Assembly: GCA_034509735.1 (NCBI GenBank)
Contig: JACGWO010000006.1
Coordinates: 38,061,141-38,125,140, forward strand
Length of the DNA: 64,000 nucleotides
From: Sesamum alatum
Lineage: Eukaryota > Streptophyta > Magnoliopsida > Lamiales > Pedaliaceae
Reading direction: 5' to 3'
The position numbers and the translations under genes are program-made. Position 1 is the stretch's first letter, and the number at the start of each line of letters is the position of its first letter. This document shows, in pieces, positions 1 to 10,393 of the stretch. A model generated the notes under the pieces. It was not told where the DNA came from. It made no database searches and saw only the letters and a list, made by a program, of their open reading frames with translations.

Positions 1-90
1 TCAAGACGAGAAAACAAACCAAGCCCAGAAACACCGAACAATTGGGTGCGCGCGCGATTAAGCTGTCAAAGCAAATGTAAGAATAATAAC

Positions 91-375
91 CTGTTTGAGA
101 AGCACGGCTTCAGGAAAAGGGCCAGTGGCTTCATCAGGCTTGGGAACGAAGCTATGACTGTCTCCTTTTTTCTTTTTACTCAAGTTCTTATCTTCTTTCT
201 TGGCTGCAGTCACTATAGCTGAGTTGTTCCTGAGCCTCAATTTCTGTGAAAAGAATGGCAACAAGCAAGAAAACGATGATGAAGAATAAGGATATCTGCG
301 TCCATTATCTGATGCCCAGAAACATTTTCTGCTGTTCAATGCGAATTGAGGAGATTTCAGTGCAACGGCTTCCAT
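91..375 (-). CDS. Small plastid-targeted protein, first exon only (partial)
   Basis: Seen: an ATG at 375 opens 95 codons to a CAG|GT donor (exon end 91, GT at 90-89); beyond it the frame soon stops, so the gene continues past the left edge of the window. The N-terminus is rich in Ser, Arg and Lys with few acidic residues, as in a chloroplast transit peptide. It is followed by a lysine-rich stretch (KKEDKNLSKKKK) and the motif DEATGPFPEAVLLK. I recall small plant chloroplast proteins of unknown function that share this DEATGPFPEAVLLK block, but this is from memory. No catalytic motif is visible. It lies head to tail with the J-protein gene to its right. The exon call is fairly safe; targeting is inferred and function is unknown. 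Confidence 0.7.
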
Positions 376-859
376 TACTCTTTCTCTCTGGAGCAGTAGT
401 AGATAGGGGAGAAGGATTTAAGTCAGGGGAGAAGGGGTGTTGGGGCAATTTTAAGGATCTATTGGGGCTGTTATGGTATTTAGCGCATCTTTTAGCAGTA
501 TGAGTAACTATTTTGTATGTCATCTGTTGAGGTGCAAAAAGACAAGACTCTCATCATATGAATTTTTTAACCAAAAAACTGCATATAAAGCTGAGGGACA
601 AAATATTACTCACTTTATGGTAGTTGATTTCATGGCCATTTTTCAACAAATCTTGGGGGCAAAACCGTCGAGAGACGATTTTTAGGCAAAATGCTGTACA
701 ATCTCTTGATTGATTGATGTAAGCTCAAGAGTAAGAGTTCAACTCAATCTCACTAGGTATACAATTAATGTGGCCTAGTGTTTAGTACATCTCTATTTGG
801 CCTACAAAAGAAATGTTAAGTATTTTGGATTGGTGGGCAAGAGAGCAAATATGATTTGA
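376..859. other. Intergenic: leader/promoter of the partial gene and 3' end of the J-protein gene
   Basis: About 480 bases between two minus-strand genes. It must hold the 5' leader and promoter of the left gene and the 3' untranslated end of the J-protein gene. Short frames here lack any recognisable protein character and are not called. No clear TATA box or repeat stands out. Confidence 0.5.
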
Positions 860-3800
860 TCACCATTGCTTCTTCCCCTTTTTCTTTTTCTTGCTACTAG
901 CACTGCCGCTGCTGCTGCTGCCACTGTTCTTGGAGTTAAACCCGGAAGGACTCTCGGATGTACTGCCTGGAAAATTCTCAAACATCCCACTTTGGACTGC
1001 GTTTTGTAACCATTCCAAGAATTCCTCCTCCGTCATTGTCTCTTCCATCTTAGGTGCTGGAATCCCACCCCTTTGTCCTGAATTAGTTGATGCCTTCCCA
1101 TGGCCGTTCTTGGAGACGACGCTGGTGTTCACATGAAAGGTTGGCTTGTGAGTATTGACAGGACATCGCATTCCCTGTCATTGCAAAAAGCAAAAGAAAT
1201 GAATCATTGACTTCAAACCGTAACATAGTTACTACACACTGCCCAATTACTTCAAACAAGAGTGTGCTTCAGTTTCATCTAGAAAAACTTGCTCTTGATG
1301 ATCATAGGGTAAGTGCACATAATGAATTTGTGGTGCTGGCAGAGAAGAACAGCATTACCTGACAAATGTACCACTCAGTTGCATCGTATACCTTGCCATC
1401 AGCGCACACATACGCAGAGGGAGCTCCAACCTGAATATATAATTACTAAAGAAGTTGGTAGCAATATATGAATGTCGTAAGAAACTTTTATCAGCTGCAT
1501 GGATTTGTGAAAATGCAGCTTCGTCCTATGCTCCATACCTGCTGCAGTAGTCCAAAGAGAAAGGGTTGTGAGGACTGCTCGACCCATCCATCCCCATCCT
1601 TGGCCTGATGGAAATCTTTGCATTCCTTCAATATAGCATCAGCAAATAGCACAATCAGAATCTAGAAAAGATGTACTTTTGTTGAAATCAACAAAAAAGG
1701 CTCATACAAAACAGGCTAAGTTTCTTTAGTGACTTGTACACATTGATGGCATAAGTACCTGACACCATCTTGCTCTGGATTTTGATTTCTTAGTAAAAAC
1801 CCATAATAAATGAAAAAAGCCACACTTTCTGCATGCAATCCGTCTGGACTCTCCCAGTAGGTCCTTGCCATCGGCTTCTGGACTAGTAAAGCTGGACTTA
1901 AAGAAGCCATGCCCGTTATTCTGCAATCAATACAAAGCAAAGCCTAAGCAAAGTACAATTCAAGTGTCCTGTTTAGTCAGCTATTTAAGTTGGAATAACA
2001 AGCAATTCCGGCAAACCAAATACAGCCTAAACGATCACAAAGTAAAGCAAATTGCCAGCAGTCTTATCCTGTACACGATAAGAATGTTCGACCATAATAG
2101 TGTTCACCAGGGGTTTTGTTACTGCCTTAACAATATCACAAAGTGCATTTCGCAAATGGAAGTGCAAGCAAAGAAACAGTCATGGAAGTTCTATCCTGAA
2201 AAGCCGAAATAGGGTAAGGCTCAAACCTCATGGGAAGTATTCTGGAATTTACGGAAATAATTCAGCAGCTCTTCTCTTCTCAACTCATCATCATATTCTT
2301 TGCGCTTGACGGAATCTAGCAAAACCTGTGGAAACAATTGCATCTCAAATTCAGGAATTACAATTTAAAACATTTTAAATTAACCTGATCTGGAAAGAAA
2401 ATAAAGGATGCAAGAAAGAGACAAAGAGAAAGCACCTCATAAGCATTCTGAAGCTTCTTGAAAGCTTCAGCAGCCTTTTCATTGCCCATATTTTTATCAG
2501 GATGAACAAGCATTGCCTGACATCAAAAAGAATTGGTCAACTGGAAAAACTTCTACTTCTTTTAAGCAGTCTTAAGTTATCATGTCTATAGTTTGTTAAG
2601 CACTGGCTGATACTGGCCAGCAAGCACACTACTCTTTAACTTCCTAGGTATTTATTACAATGATTATAAAGCAACCATATTGAGCTAAGCAGACATTTAC
2701 CTTTTTCCTATACTCCTTCTTGATAACTGCAACATCAATATTTTCAAATCGGGACAAGCCCAATGCTGCATAATGATCTGTACAATTCAACAACCTAACG
2801 ACTTCATCTTCAGATGTCATTTCAGAATCAGATCCACTAGTTGAAGGCGCTCCTGCACTACGATCAGCCCGTATGCCAGTAGCACCAGTGTCAGTGGGTG
2901 AATCATGTACTGACTCATTAGGAAAAGAGGACGCCTGGCCTTGAACTCCAGCTGCTTGGTCTGTGGAGCTGTTTGGTGTTCTTTGCTCATTTATTATGTT
3001 CCTCAAGAGAAATAACAGAACATCACTTGATATAAATGATAAGTTTAACCCCAAAACTAAACCACGCCATCCAACATAATTCCATGCACAATATATGGAA
3101 TATGCACTTGTAATAAAGAGTGCAAGGCGATCATGAGTAGTTGTGAATGCCAATCCTGCATTTTCACAAACCGCCAAACTCAGTGTGAATATTACTCAAA
3201 TTGCAAAATCTACACATAAAAAACAAGATGACATCTAGATGATATAAAAAACGCTACTCATTCCAGAAAATAGTCACCTCCAAGGAAGACAATGAACCCT
3301 GTAGTCCAAAAACTCCCATAAAACCATAGGAAAATCAATCCAACAATGCCGGTCAGTGCAACTGCGAGTGTCAACCCAAGAAATAGTCCAACTGCAGCAG
3401 CTACAGCCTGCATAATCCATGATATACAGATAAGAGACACAAAACAAAGGTACTCTCATCAACTAGAGAACCTAAGGAATCTAGCTGCATCCTCAAAGCA
3501 TAACTCTGGGCCACTTATTACACCATAAATTTGGAGTTCATTACAAAACAACAACAGATATATCTGTTGGTGAATACCAAGAATTCAAAATGATCCAAAT
3601 TAATTTTCATTAGTGAAATGGAAGCTATATGCCATCTCAGAAAATCAGAGCTACAAACTCCAGAAATAACTCTGCAAGGTTGCATGGTGTACTTCTGGAA
3701 TTGTATCTCTACTACGGGCGGGGAAATGTATAGGCAATCCATTTAAGATGACGTGCAAATGACATACCAGGGCAAGTAGAAACTTTGCAATTCCAACCAT

Positions 3801-4586
3801 TGCAATTACTGAAAGAACACTACACCATACAACTGAGAAAAATGATGTTGTTCCCATGCGCAGAAAGGAATCAATGCCCCTTAAAGCACAGTCCAACCAG
3901 ACCATAAACAGAAGAAGCATTATATTCCCAATATGCTTAATCCACCTGAATATGATAGGTTGTGCATGTTGGATCTTCATTCGGACATGATCACGGGCCT
4001 TTAGTGTCTTAGATTTTAGGGCAACAAACTTAGGTTTATGTCTCACTACCCAGTCGGCAGATGATCTTGCTACAGAAAGGGCTGCAGTCCTTATGTATTT
4101 AAAGACCACTGTCTCAGGGAACTCCGCCTTTTCTGACCCTTCTTCTCTATCCGGGGTATCAAATACGTTCCCAAAACTATTCATATTATTAAAATTAGGA
4201 ACACGAGGCAAGTCACTTCTATCTTCTATATTCGAAGCTTCAGCTGTGGATATATTGTTCTTGCCTACTTCAGTATCACCATTACATGGCACCACATTGG
4301 CCTTAACTGTCTCATCCGTACCTTTTCTCTCTTTTCTTTGAGACTTCCTAGACTTTTTCTTACTTTTCTTCCCATCTTGGACATGATCCATGTCACTGAT
4401 GCTCTTTGTGGAAGACATAGAATGGCTATCATTTGGAAGATCTTTGCCCAAGTCCACCTCTTTGTCGTTCACATGGTCTCTATCTTTAGTAGTTAAAGGT
4501 GAAGGAGCAGGATCTGAAAGTCCTTTTTTATGGGTTGGTGACTGCTGATCTAACCCATTCTTTTGTTGGTTTCCTTTCCTAGCCAT
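860..4586 (-). CDS. DNAJC14-like membrane J-protein with Jiv90 domain, 9 coding exons, 739 aa
   Basis: Coding exons, minus strand: 4586-3768, 3407-3278, 3155-2701, 2516-2436, 2325-2227, 1920-1759, 1625-1539, 1430-1359, 1174-860. All phases join to 739 codons. Order of parts: hydrophilic Lys/Ser/Asp-rich N-terminus (about 1-160); hydrophobic segments at about 215-375 (for example IMLLLFMVWLDCAL and VGLFLGLTLAVALTGIVGLI); Ser/Thr-rich acidic linker; J domain from about 443 with the HPD triad at 473-475; then a Cys-rich Jiv90-type region with RIACRKCG and ARWCQECKDFHQ, followed by AYVCADGKVYDATEWYICQ and RCPVNTHKPTFHVN. The tail is Ser- and Lys-rich. Family knowledge: J-proteins stimulate Hsp70 ATPase through HPD, and DNAJC14 proteins are ER-anchored. 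Inferred role: ER-membrane co-chaperone. The exon 7 acceptor (TTGAAG) is weak, but phase and sequence support it. Confidence 0.93.
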
Positions 4587-4663
4587 TACACGTAAGATGT
4601 CTCAGTTATAGGTAAGGTAGGAATTCCGTTTAGCTCATTGCCAATGGCATCGTTGAAGATAAA

Positions 4664-5700
4664 CCTGTCACAATAAAAAGGAGAAAAGTTAACATATACC
4701 AATTGGGGTATGTAGAGTAACTGAAGGAAAGTAGATATATACACACACGAAATAGCATTAAAGTTGATAGCTAAATTAAGAGAAGAGAGAGAAGCTGGCA
4801 AAATAGGTAAAACTAAATTGTAAGGAAAAAGGGCAACCAAAGGATCAGCAAGTATTAACTCTCAATTGGAAAATTGCCAAGGAATGTTCACAATAAGTGC
4901 ATGTTGAAACTCTATGCAGAAAAAGATGAAGATCCTTTGATGCAGAGCGGAATGTACTTCATAATAAATATGGAGGCATAGCATCTTCATCATCTTAAAA
5001 GCCATAAAATCCAATTTGTTCAACTTCAGCCTGAATTATGATTAGTGGAATAACAAGCAGAAAATGTGATTAAAACTAAAGTAGGAAATTAAATCATGAG
5101 AATAAAGCATCATAACAAATTAATCACTCTGACCACATATTTTTCCCTTTTCAAACTGAAATTTTCGTCCATTAATTTGATACGCCCATGAGGTAAGAAT
5201 CCTCAAGATAATTGCATGAGCCGTATTCTGAGTTCCATATCCTTGAAGCCCGTTCCATTTTACGGGGTTCATCTTTAGGCAAAAAAGCCCTAAAGCCGCA
5301 AATAAGAAGAAACAAACAACAAAATGGAAAAATCCACATGGTTGAATCATTATAAAACCTTGTAATAAGGCCCGAAAATAAGGAAGAAATCGCTGAAATG
5401 CAACAAAAAGCCAAAATTTTTAGAAATAATAAAAGTAAACGAAACTTACCAGCTAAAGATGCTGAGAAGAGGTTGCGATAACACAGGCGAGCAGCAAAAC
5501 TACAGCCAAAAATAAGGGAAAGCGAAAAAAAACCAGAAAAAGAAAATCACGATAAAAATTGAAAAGAAACGCAGCCCATAAGCAGCAGTAAAGATAGGTT
5601 AGGCGCAGTCTCTCTCTCTCTCTCTCTCTCTCTTCTCTTCCTCTTCTTGGTGGATCCCACAGAAGGCAGGAACAGTCAGCCACAGCAAACCCGGCTGGCA
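4664..5700 (-). other. Spliced 5' leader of the J-protein gene
   Basis: Upstream of the ATG at 4586 a GTGACAG acceptor opens an exon at 4664, and a matching CTG|GTAAG donor ends a leader exon at 5450, giving a 785-base leader intron (5449-4665). The leader exon appears to reach to about 5600-5700 and includes a CT-type repeat. No long frame lies in it. This is inferred from splice motifs; the transcription start is not pinned down. Confidence 0.55.
5609..5632. repeat. (TC)12 microsatellite in leader of the J-protein gene
   Basis: Twelve uninterrupted TC units on the plus strand (GA on the coding strand), inside or just upstream of the inferred 5' leader exon. GA/CT tracts of this kind are common in plant core promoters and leaders. 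Confidence 0.9.
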
Positions 5701-5701
5701 A

Positions 5702-6450
5702 GAGTCAAGCCAAAATTGTTCATACTACTGAAACAACAGTGTCGACTTATTGCAAGTTTTTCCGTTTTGCTCCCCAAAGTTTGATTAATGTCAATTTTGC
5801 CCCAATTTTAATATTTCACCATATATTAAGGTATTTGGCTTATCATATTATAAAAAATAAACCCATTATTTTCCCAAAGGAGCTTGATTCCTTTTAATTA
5901 TTTTTTTCTTTTTCTTTTTTAATTGTAAGTTTTTAAAGGAAATATTTTGGTTTATAGATTATAACTAGTTATAAAAATTGAATATATCAAGTAGTTGTTT
6001 CTAAAGTTTACAATAAAATTCAACGTATTAGTATGGCATAATTGCTTATAGAGCCCTCAAATCTTTAGTGCTATTAATGAAGCTAGACCTCAGGTTGGTC
6101 CATTGCAACACCAGACTTTTGAACATCAACACAAGAAAACAATATATAAATAGGCTTTTATGACATTATAGTGTTGAAAAATTGAAGTAAATGTTCAGAA
6201 TATAATGAAACTGAATGTATCCACAGTTGGCTGGAGAACAATCTTTTGATAACATCTATGGTTAAGAATCAAAAGTCCCTCTTCTTGTTGTTCTCCTTCA
6301 ATGCCAAACAATTGACATGCAGCTCATCATCATGCAGCTCATCATCAGGCAAGTTCATCATCATTCTCAATTCATCCTTCTTCACATCACAAATTGATTG
6401 GAAATCAGCAAGCCAGTATCAGAAATATGAATTCATTTTGGATGTCTGTC
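5702..6450. other. Intergenic, AT-rich
   Basis: Lies between the promoter of the J-protein gene and the stop codon of the coiled-coil protein gene. It should include the promoter of the former and the 3' untranslated region of the latter. A short CATCATCATGCAGCTCATCATC run near 6320-6362 is low-complexity. No gene or mobile element recognised. Confidence 0.5.
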
Positions 6451-8075
6451 TCATTTCTTCGCCTTTGAAAACCTGAGGCAGCGATATTTCTCACCACTAA
6501 CAGTTATTTCAAGAGCTCCATCTTGATTATCTTGATTTGATGCAGTTCCCATCAGCACACTCTTCTCTTTCTCGAGATTTTCTCTCTCCATCTTTAACCT
6601 TGCTTCTTGCCTAGCAATCTCTGCCTGAAAACACACCACCTCCATATAAGAATCATTAGGAGAAAATGCAGCAAGATAAGCAGGAAGGTGTGCTGGTAAA
6701 TGTTCAAGGTCAGCCATTATCAAAGTTTATCTTCACTAAGTGTGTTGTCGGATTTTGTTGGAGGCACCAACAACTTGCTGGAGTCAATATTTATCATTTA
6801 GAACAACAGGAATACCAAACAACACTTAACACAACGAAACAGGTATCGTTTGGAGTATTACTACGTACTAACCATATCCAATCAAGCTAATAAAATGCCA
6901 AAGGAATCCCATAATAACTGACAAGACCTCAATATCCAAAAGAAATGGATAGGCATGTGCTCCTCAGGCAATCGCTCTTTTGCAAACATGTATTGAAAAA
7001 TATGAAATTTACTGCAATTTAAATAGTTCCATTTTCTAAAACCACGATTTCCTAGAGCTGATAAAAGCAACAATAAACAAATAACCTTTTCACCCTTGCT
7101 AGACAAAGAAGAAAGCTCCTGTGTCAAATCTGTCTTGTTTGGAGAGTGAAGAAGGCATCATGACTGGAAAATAATGGTGATATCTCCGTATTTGGTCTAA
7201 ACCTGGTTCTTTGCCAATCCATCAACACTAATTCCTTATAAAACCTTCATCACCACTCATAAACATACTATATATCATGTTTAAAAACCAACAAACCAAT
7301 ATACATATCAACTGACAAATGGCTCACAGTATTTGGGATTGACAGCATTACTTGTTCAGCTCGCCAGAAATTATATAGCAAACCTCATGAGCTTACACCA
7401 CAGCAGGCATAAATATTGGAAAGTTGTTTCAACAAAATGGCAAATTTAAATGAAATCCGTGAAAGCAGCATCTTTGTTGCACAATGAATGCTATATGAGA
7501 TCAAGAAATAAACAGTGCAGGATACTAAGGACTGACATGATAGACAGGAGAAAAGACTACCAATTTCTTTCCCAGCATTATACATAAAATATCTTCCATA
7601 AATTTCAATTACCATTTCAAGACTTGGATTCAGAATTCTTTCTTTGGGGGTGGGGGGGATGCCTTGTAGATCAAAGAAGCAGGTTGAATGCAATAAGTTA
7701 CCAGCCAGCTAGAATCTCTATCAGGTTAATATTTAGAAAATGTGTTCTAATGATATGGTGTATCCACAAGAACGTAGCTATTCGGCCAAGAGATACATTT
7801 CCACTTCCACAATGTGAGGGTGAATTGAGTACCTCACGACGCGAGAGTTCGGCCTTCCAGGCAGCTTCGCGCTCTGCAACTTCACGTTCCCGCTCCTCAA
7901 TGTAACTCTGCATCTCCCTTTCCTTCATAATCCTATCTTGTATGTCTGCATCCAGAGCCTCCTTCAGCTCCTGCACAAACTTATCTACAACTGCTTTTAT
8001 TCTAAGAGACATCCAAATAGACCCCTTCCTCTCAACTGATGAATTGATATCTTCTTGCTCCACGTAAAATTGCAC
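6451..8075 (-). CDS. Conserved plant coiled-coil protein of unknown function, 138 aa, two coding exons
   Basis: Coding exons 8075-7833 and 6624-6451, phase 0 at the junction; 138 codons. Seen: the N-terminus (MQFYVEQEDINSSVERKGS) is followed by DADIQDRIMKEREMQSYIE and an almost continuous run of charged heptads to about residue 105 (EEREREVAEREAAWKAELSR, then AEIARQEARLKMERENLEK), a clear coiled coil. The C-terminal block GALEITVSGEKYRCLRFSKA is compact and non-coiled. From memory, very similar short proteins occur across flowering plants, sometimes loosely labelled golgin- or myosin-like because of the coiled coil. No targeting signal or catalytic motif is visible. The 1.2-kb intron holds no gene. 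The structure is safe; no function can be assigned. Confidence 0.88.
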
Positions 8076-8114
8076 TCCTCACTATTCACTCTTCTCCCAT
8101 CAAGAACACAAACA

Positions 8115-8700
8115 CCTGCAGCGCAAATATTTCATTTATTTTCTGTTACCTGAAGAATTAATACTGGGACCATTTTTCTTCACTTTATTTGCTTATGCTT
8201 CACTGTAAAATACGGAAAGTTTATTGGCCATCCTACAAACCTTAATGTAAAGGGAGTCAAATTTTGAAAAGAACAGAAAAAAAAAAAAAGTATAAAAGAA
8301 AATTGCACCAACGAATTAACGGGTTTCAATAAACAGAGTCCATGTTTCCAGAACACAAAACAATATATGTGGTCCAAAATTCATGTGGGTCAAGAATTCG
8401 TGAATTCAAAAACCCAAAGGATTCATTCATTTTCCTTGGTATCCATCCTTTTGTCCGGACGGGAAACGAGTGAAAAGGAGAGTTTTATGTGATGGATTGA
8501 TTGTATGTGCAAACAATTTCATACATTTAGAAACTCAAAGAGAAGCACAATCAGATCAGAAACAGAGAAAATTAGACGAAAGAACCTACCTTGAAAAAAG
8601 TGGCAGAGTAAAAGATAGTTGGATTGCAGAAACGAGCGCGCGTGTGTGTGTGTGTGTGTGTGTGTGGTGAGGTGAAGAAATGAGTAGGGAAGGTAGAGAG
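8115..8700 (-). other. Spliced 5' leader of the coiled-coil protein gene, with (GT)n repeat
   Basis: A GCTGCAG acceptor (leader exon begins at 8115) and a CAAG|GTAGG donor (exon end 8590) define a 474-base leader intron upstream of the ATG at 8075. A short upstream ATG (TTGATGGGAGAAGAGTGA) in the leader would give a 3-codon uORF. A (GT)n tract at 8642-8666 lies just upstream of or within the first leader exon. Confidence 0.5.
8642..8666. repeat. (GT)12 microsatellite
   Basis: Uninterrupted GT dinucleotides next to a GCGCGC patch, in the inferred leader or promoter of the coiled-coil protein gene. Confidence 0.9.
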
Positions 8701-9340
8701 GGAAAAGGAGAAACTCAAGTCCACAAGGCCACGAAAAATTGCTTCTTGTTCTTTACTTGCAAATTGCAATTGCAATTGCTTTATTTTATTTCTTTTCTTT
8801 TTGTCTCTTTCTTAACTTTTAATTTCATCTATATATTTTTTTTGGTTTTCGGGTGTTTTTTCTTTTCCCTCTCTCTCTCTCTTTTTATTTTTATTTTTTT
8901 ACTCAGAAACATTACAAAAGATAATAATAATAACAAACCTATGAATTATGATGTACATAGGCCATAAAATCAGCACTGAAAAGAAGTTGTAAATCCGGTT
9001 TATTGGTACAACTTATTCCTCTGATCTCTAGTGTCCAAAAGGAGTTTGGTATTGGTATAGATGCAAATTTCAATTGGAGTGTTTAAGAGGTGTGATAAAA
9101 GGGGTTGATGATGTGGGCATCTGATGAGAAGTGGGAATTATTCCCTTTACGCAGCAAGAAAGAAAGGACTCACATTCTTCCCCTCTATAATTATCCCATC
9201 CACATTCTTCCATTAGAAGAAGCTCACTATACATATTTAAGGAAAGAATTACGCAGCAAAATTTATAATGGCACCTTTTATTTAGTAATATTGGAGTCAT
9301 TTCATACCTTGCTTAAAGTTAAAGGTGAAATTCTTCAAAT
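8701..9340. other. Intergenic, pyrimidine-rich then AT-rich
   Basis: Promoter-side DNA of the coiled-coil gene, with T-rich and CT-rich runs at 8780-8900. Frames here are short and of low-complexity composition. No gene, RNA or element recognised. Confidence 0.45.
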
Positions 9341-10393
9341 TTCAGCTTGGCCATTCTAAACTATCAACTTCCCCATTTGAGACGCGATTTTTTTGTTGTA
9401 TGAATCCTGCTTGTTCATCGTGCGATTTAGCGTCACGACCTTCTTTCTGCTTGCACTCTTCTTGTGCCCGGAAAGAGTTGACAGAATAGATAATCTGATG
9501 AAGCAACAACCATGACACACTACCACCCATCTTATGACACATGTGGAAAATATATTTCTACTGATATGAGCCTCAGCCAATCATACTGCTATCTAGATAT
9601 CACACATGAGAAATTACTTCCAAATCTAAACAAATAATAAGCAGATACAAGAATCTATTGTTGACTCCTCTCAGGTGAAAATCCAGGAGTTGTGCAAAAC
9701 TTATATGAGGCAAAAGAGGGAGTTCTATGTTGACAAGCAACAACTGAAATACAAGAACATGATATAGTTAGTTAGATAAGTGATCCTTAGCTGTACGAAT
9801 CTACTGAAATATAGTTAGATAAGCAACAAAACTTATATACAAGAAACTGCTGCCTCAGAGGCACATCTTAGTATTAGTTTGTTACAGAAATACCAGCAAC
9901 AGGATGATTGGTAACCATCGGATTTGGCATCATTAAAGTATCTATCCTCTGTAAATACTATAGCTGCATCTTACAATATCAAAAGGCAAAGATAAGAGCT
10001 AAGACTGCCCATCTGTTCAGTTCTGTTTTGAGCATGATTTGGGGTCCTGTAAATAAGAAAAAAAAAATATTGGTTCTGAGTAAGCATATATGCTTGGATT
10101 CAATAGTACATACCAAAAACAGAAGAAAGTCTGTGTGAAGTTGCTATAAACACAATAAAAACAGAAATTCATGCATAAACCCTTTCCGAAAGCTGACAGA
10201 TGACTGACTTTCTTTACATATCAAACATTATGTGGGAATTTCATACTCAAATTGAAAGCAGCAGTTATCCGAAAATATGAAGCCATGACTAGTTCAGGGG
10301 TTTTGTGTGGTTAATATACTCTTAACATGATACGTGATAACTTTAGTTTATGTTAAATTTATGACAACGGCTACATCCCAAAGACATACCCTT
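9341..10393 (-). other. Probable spliced 3' untranslated region of the Agenet gene
   Basis: Just after the Agenet stop codon (10396-10394) there is a donor-like AAAAGG|GTATGTC, and a TTTACAG acceptor appears near 10050. A further candidate acceptor (CTTCATCAG) lies near 9497. This suggests that the transcript continues through one or two 3' exons that no longer carry the reading frame. Frames at 9342-9580 show no known domain. cDNA would be needed to fix the transcript end. Confidence 0.4.
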
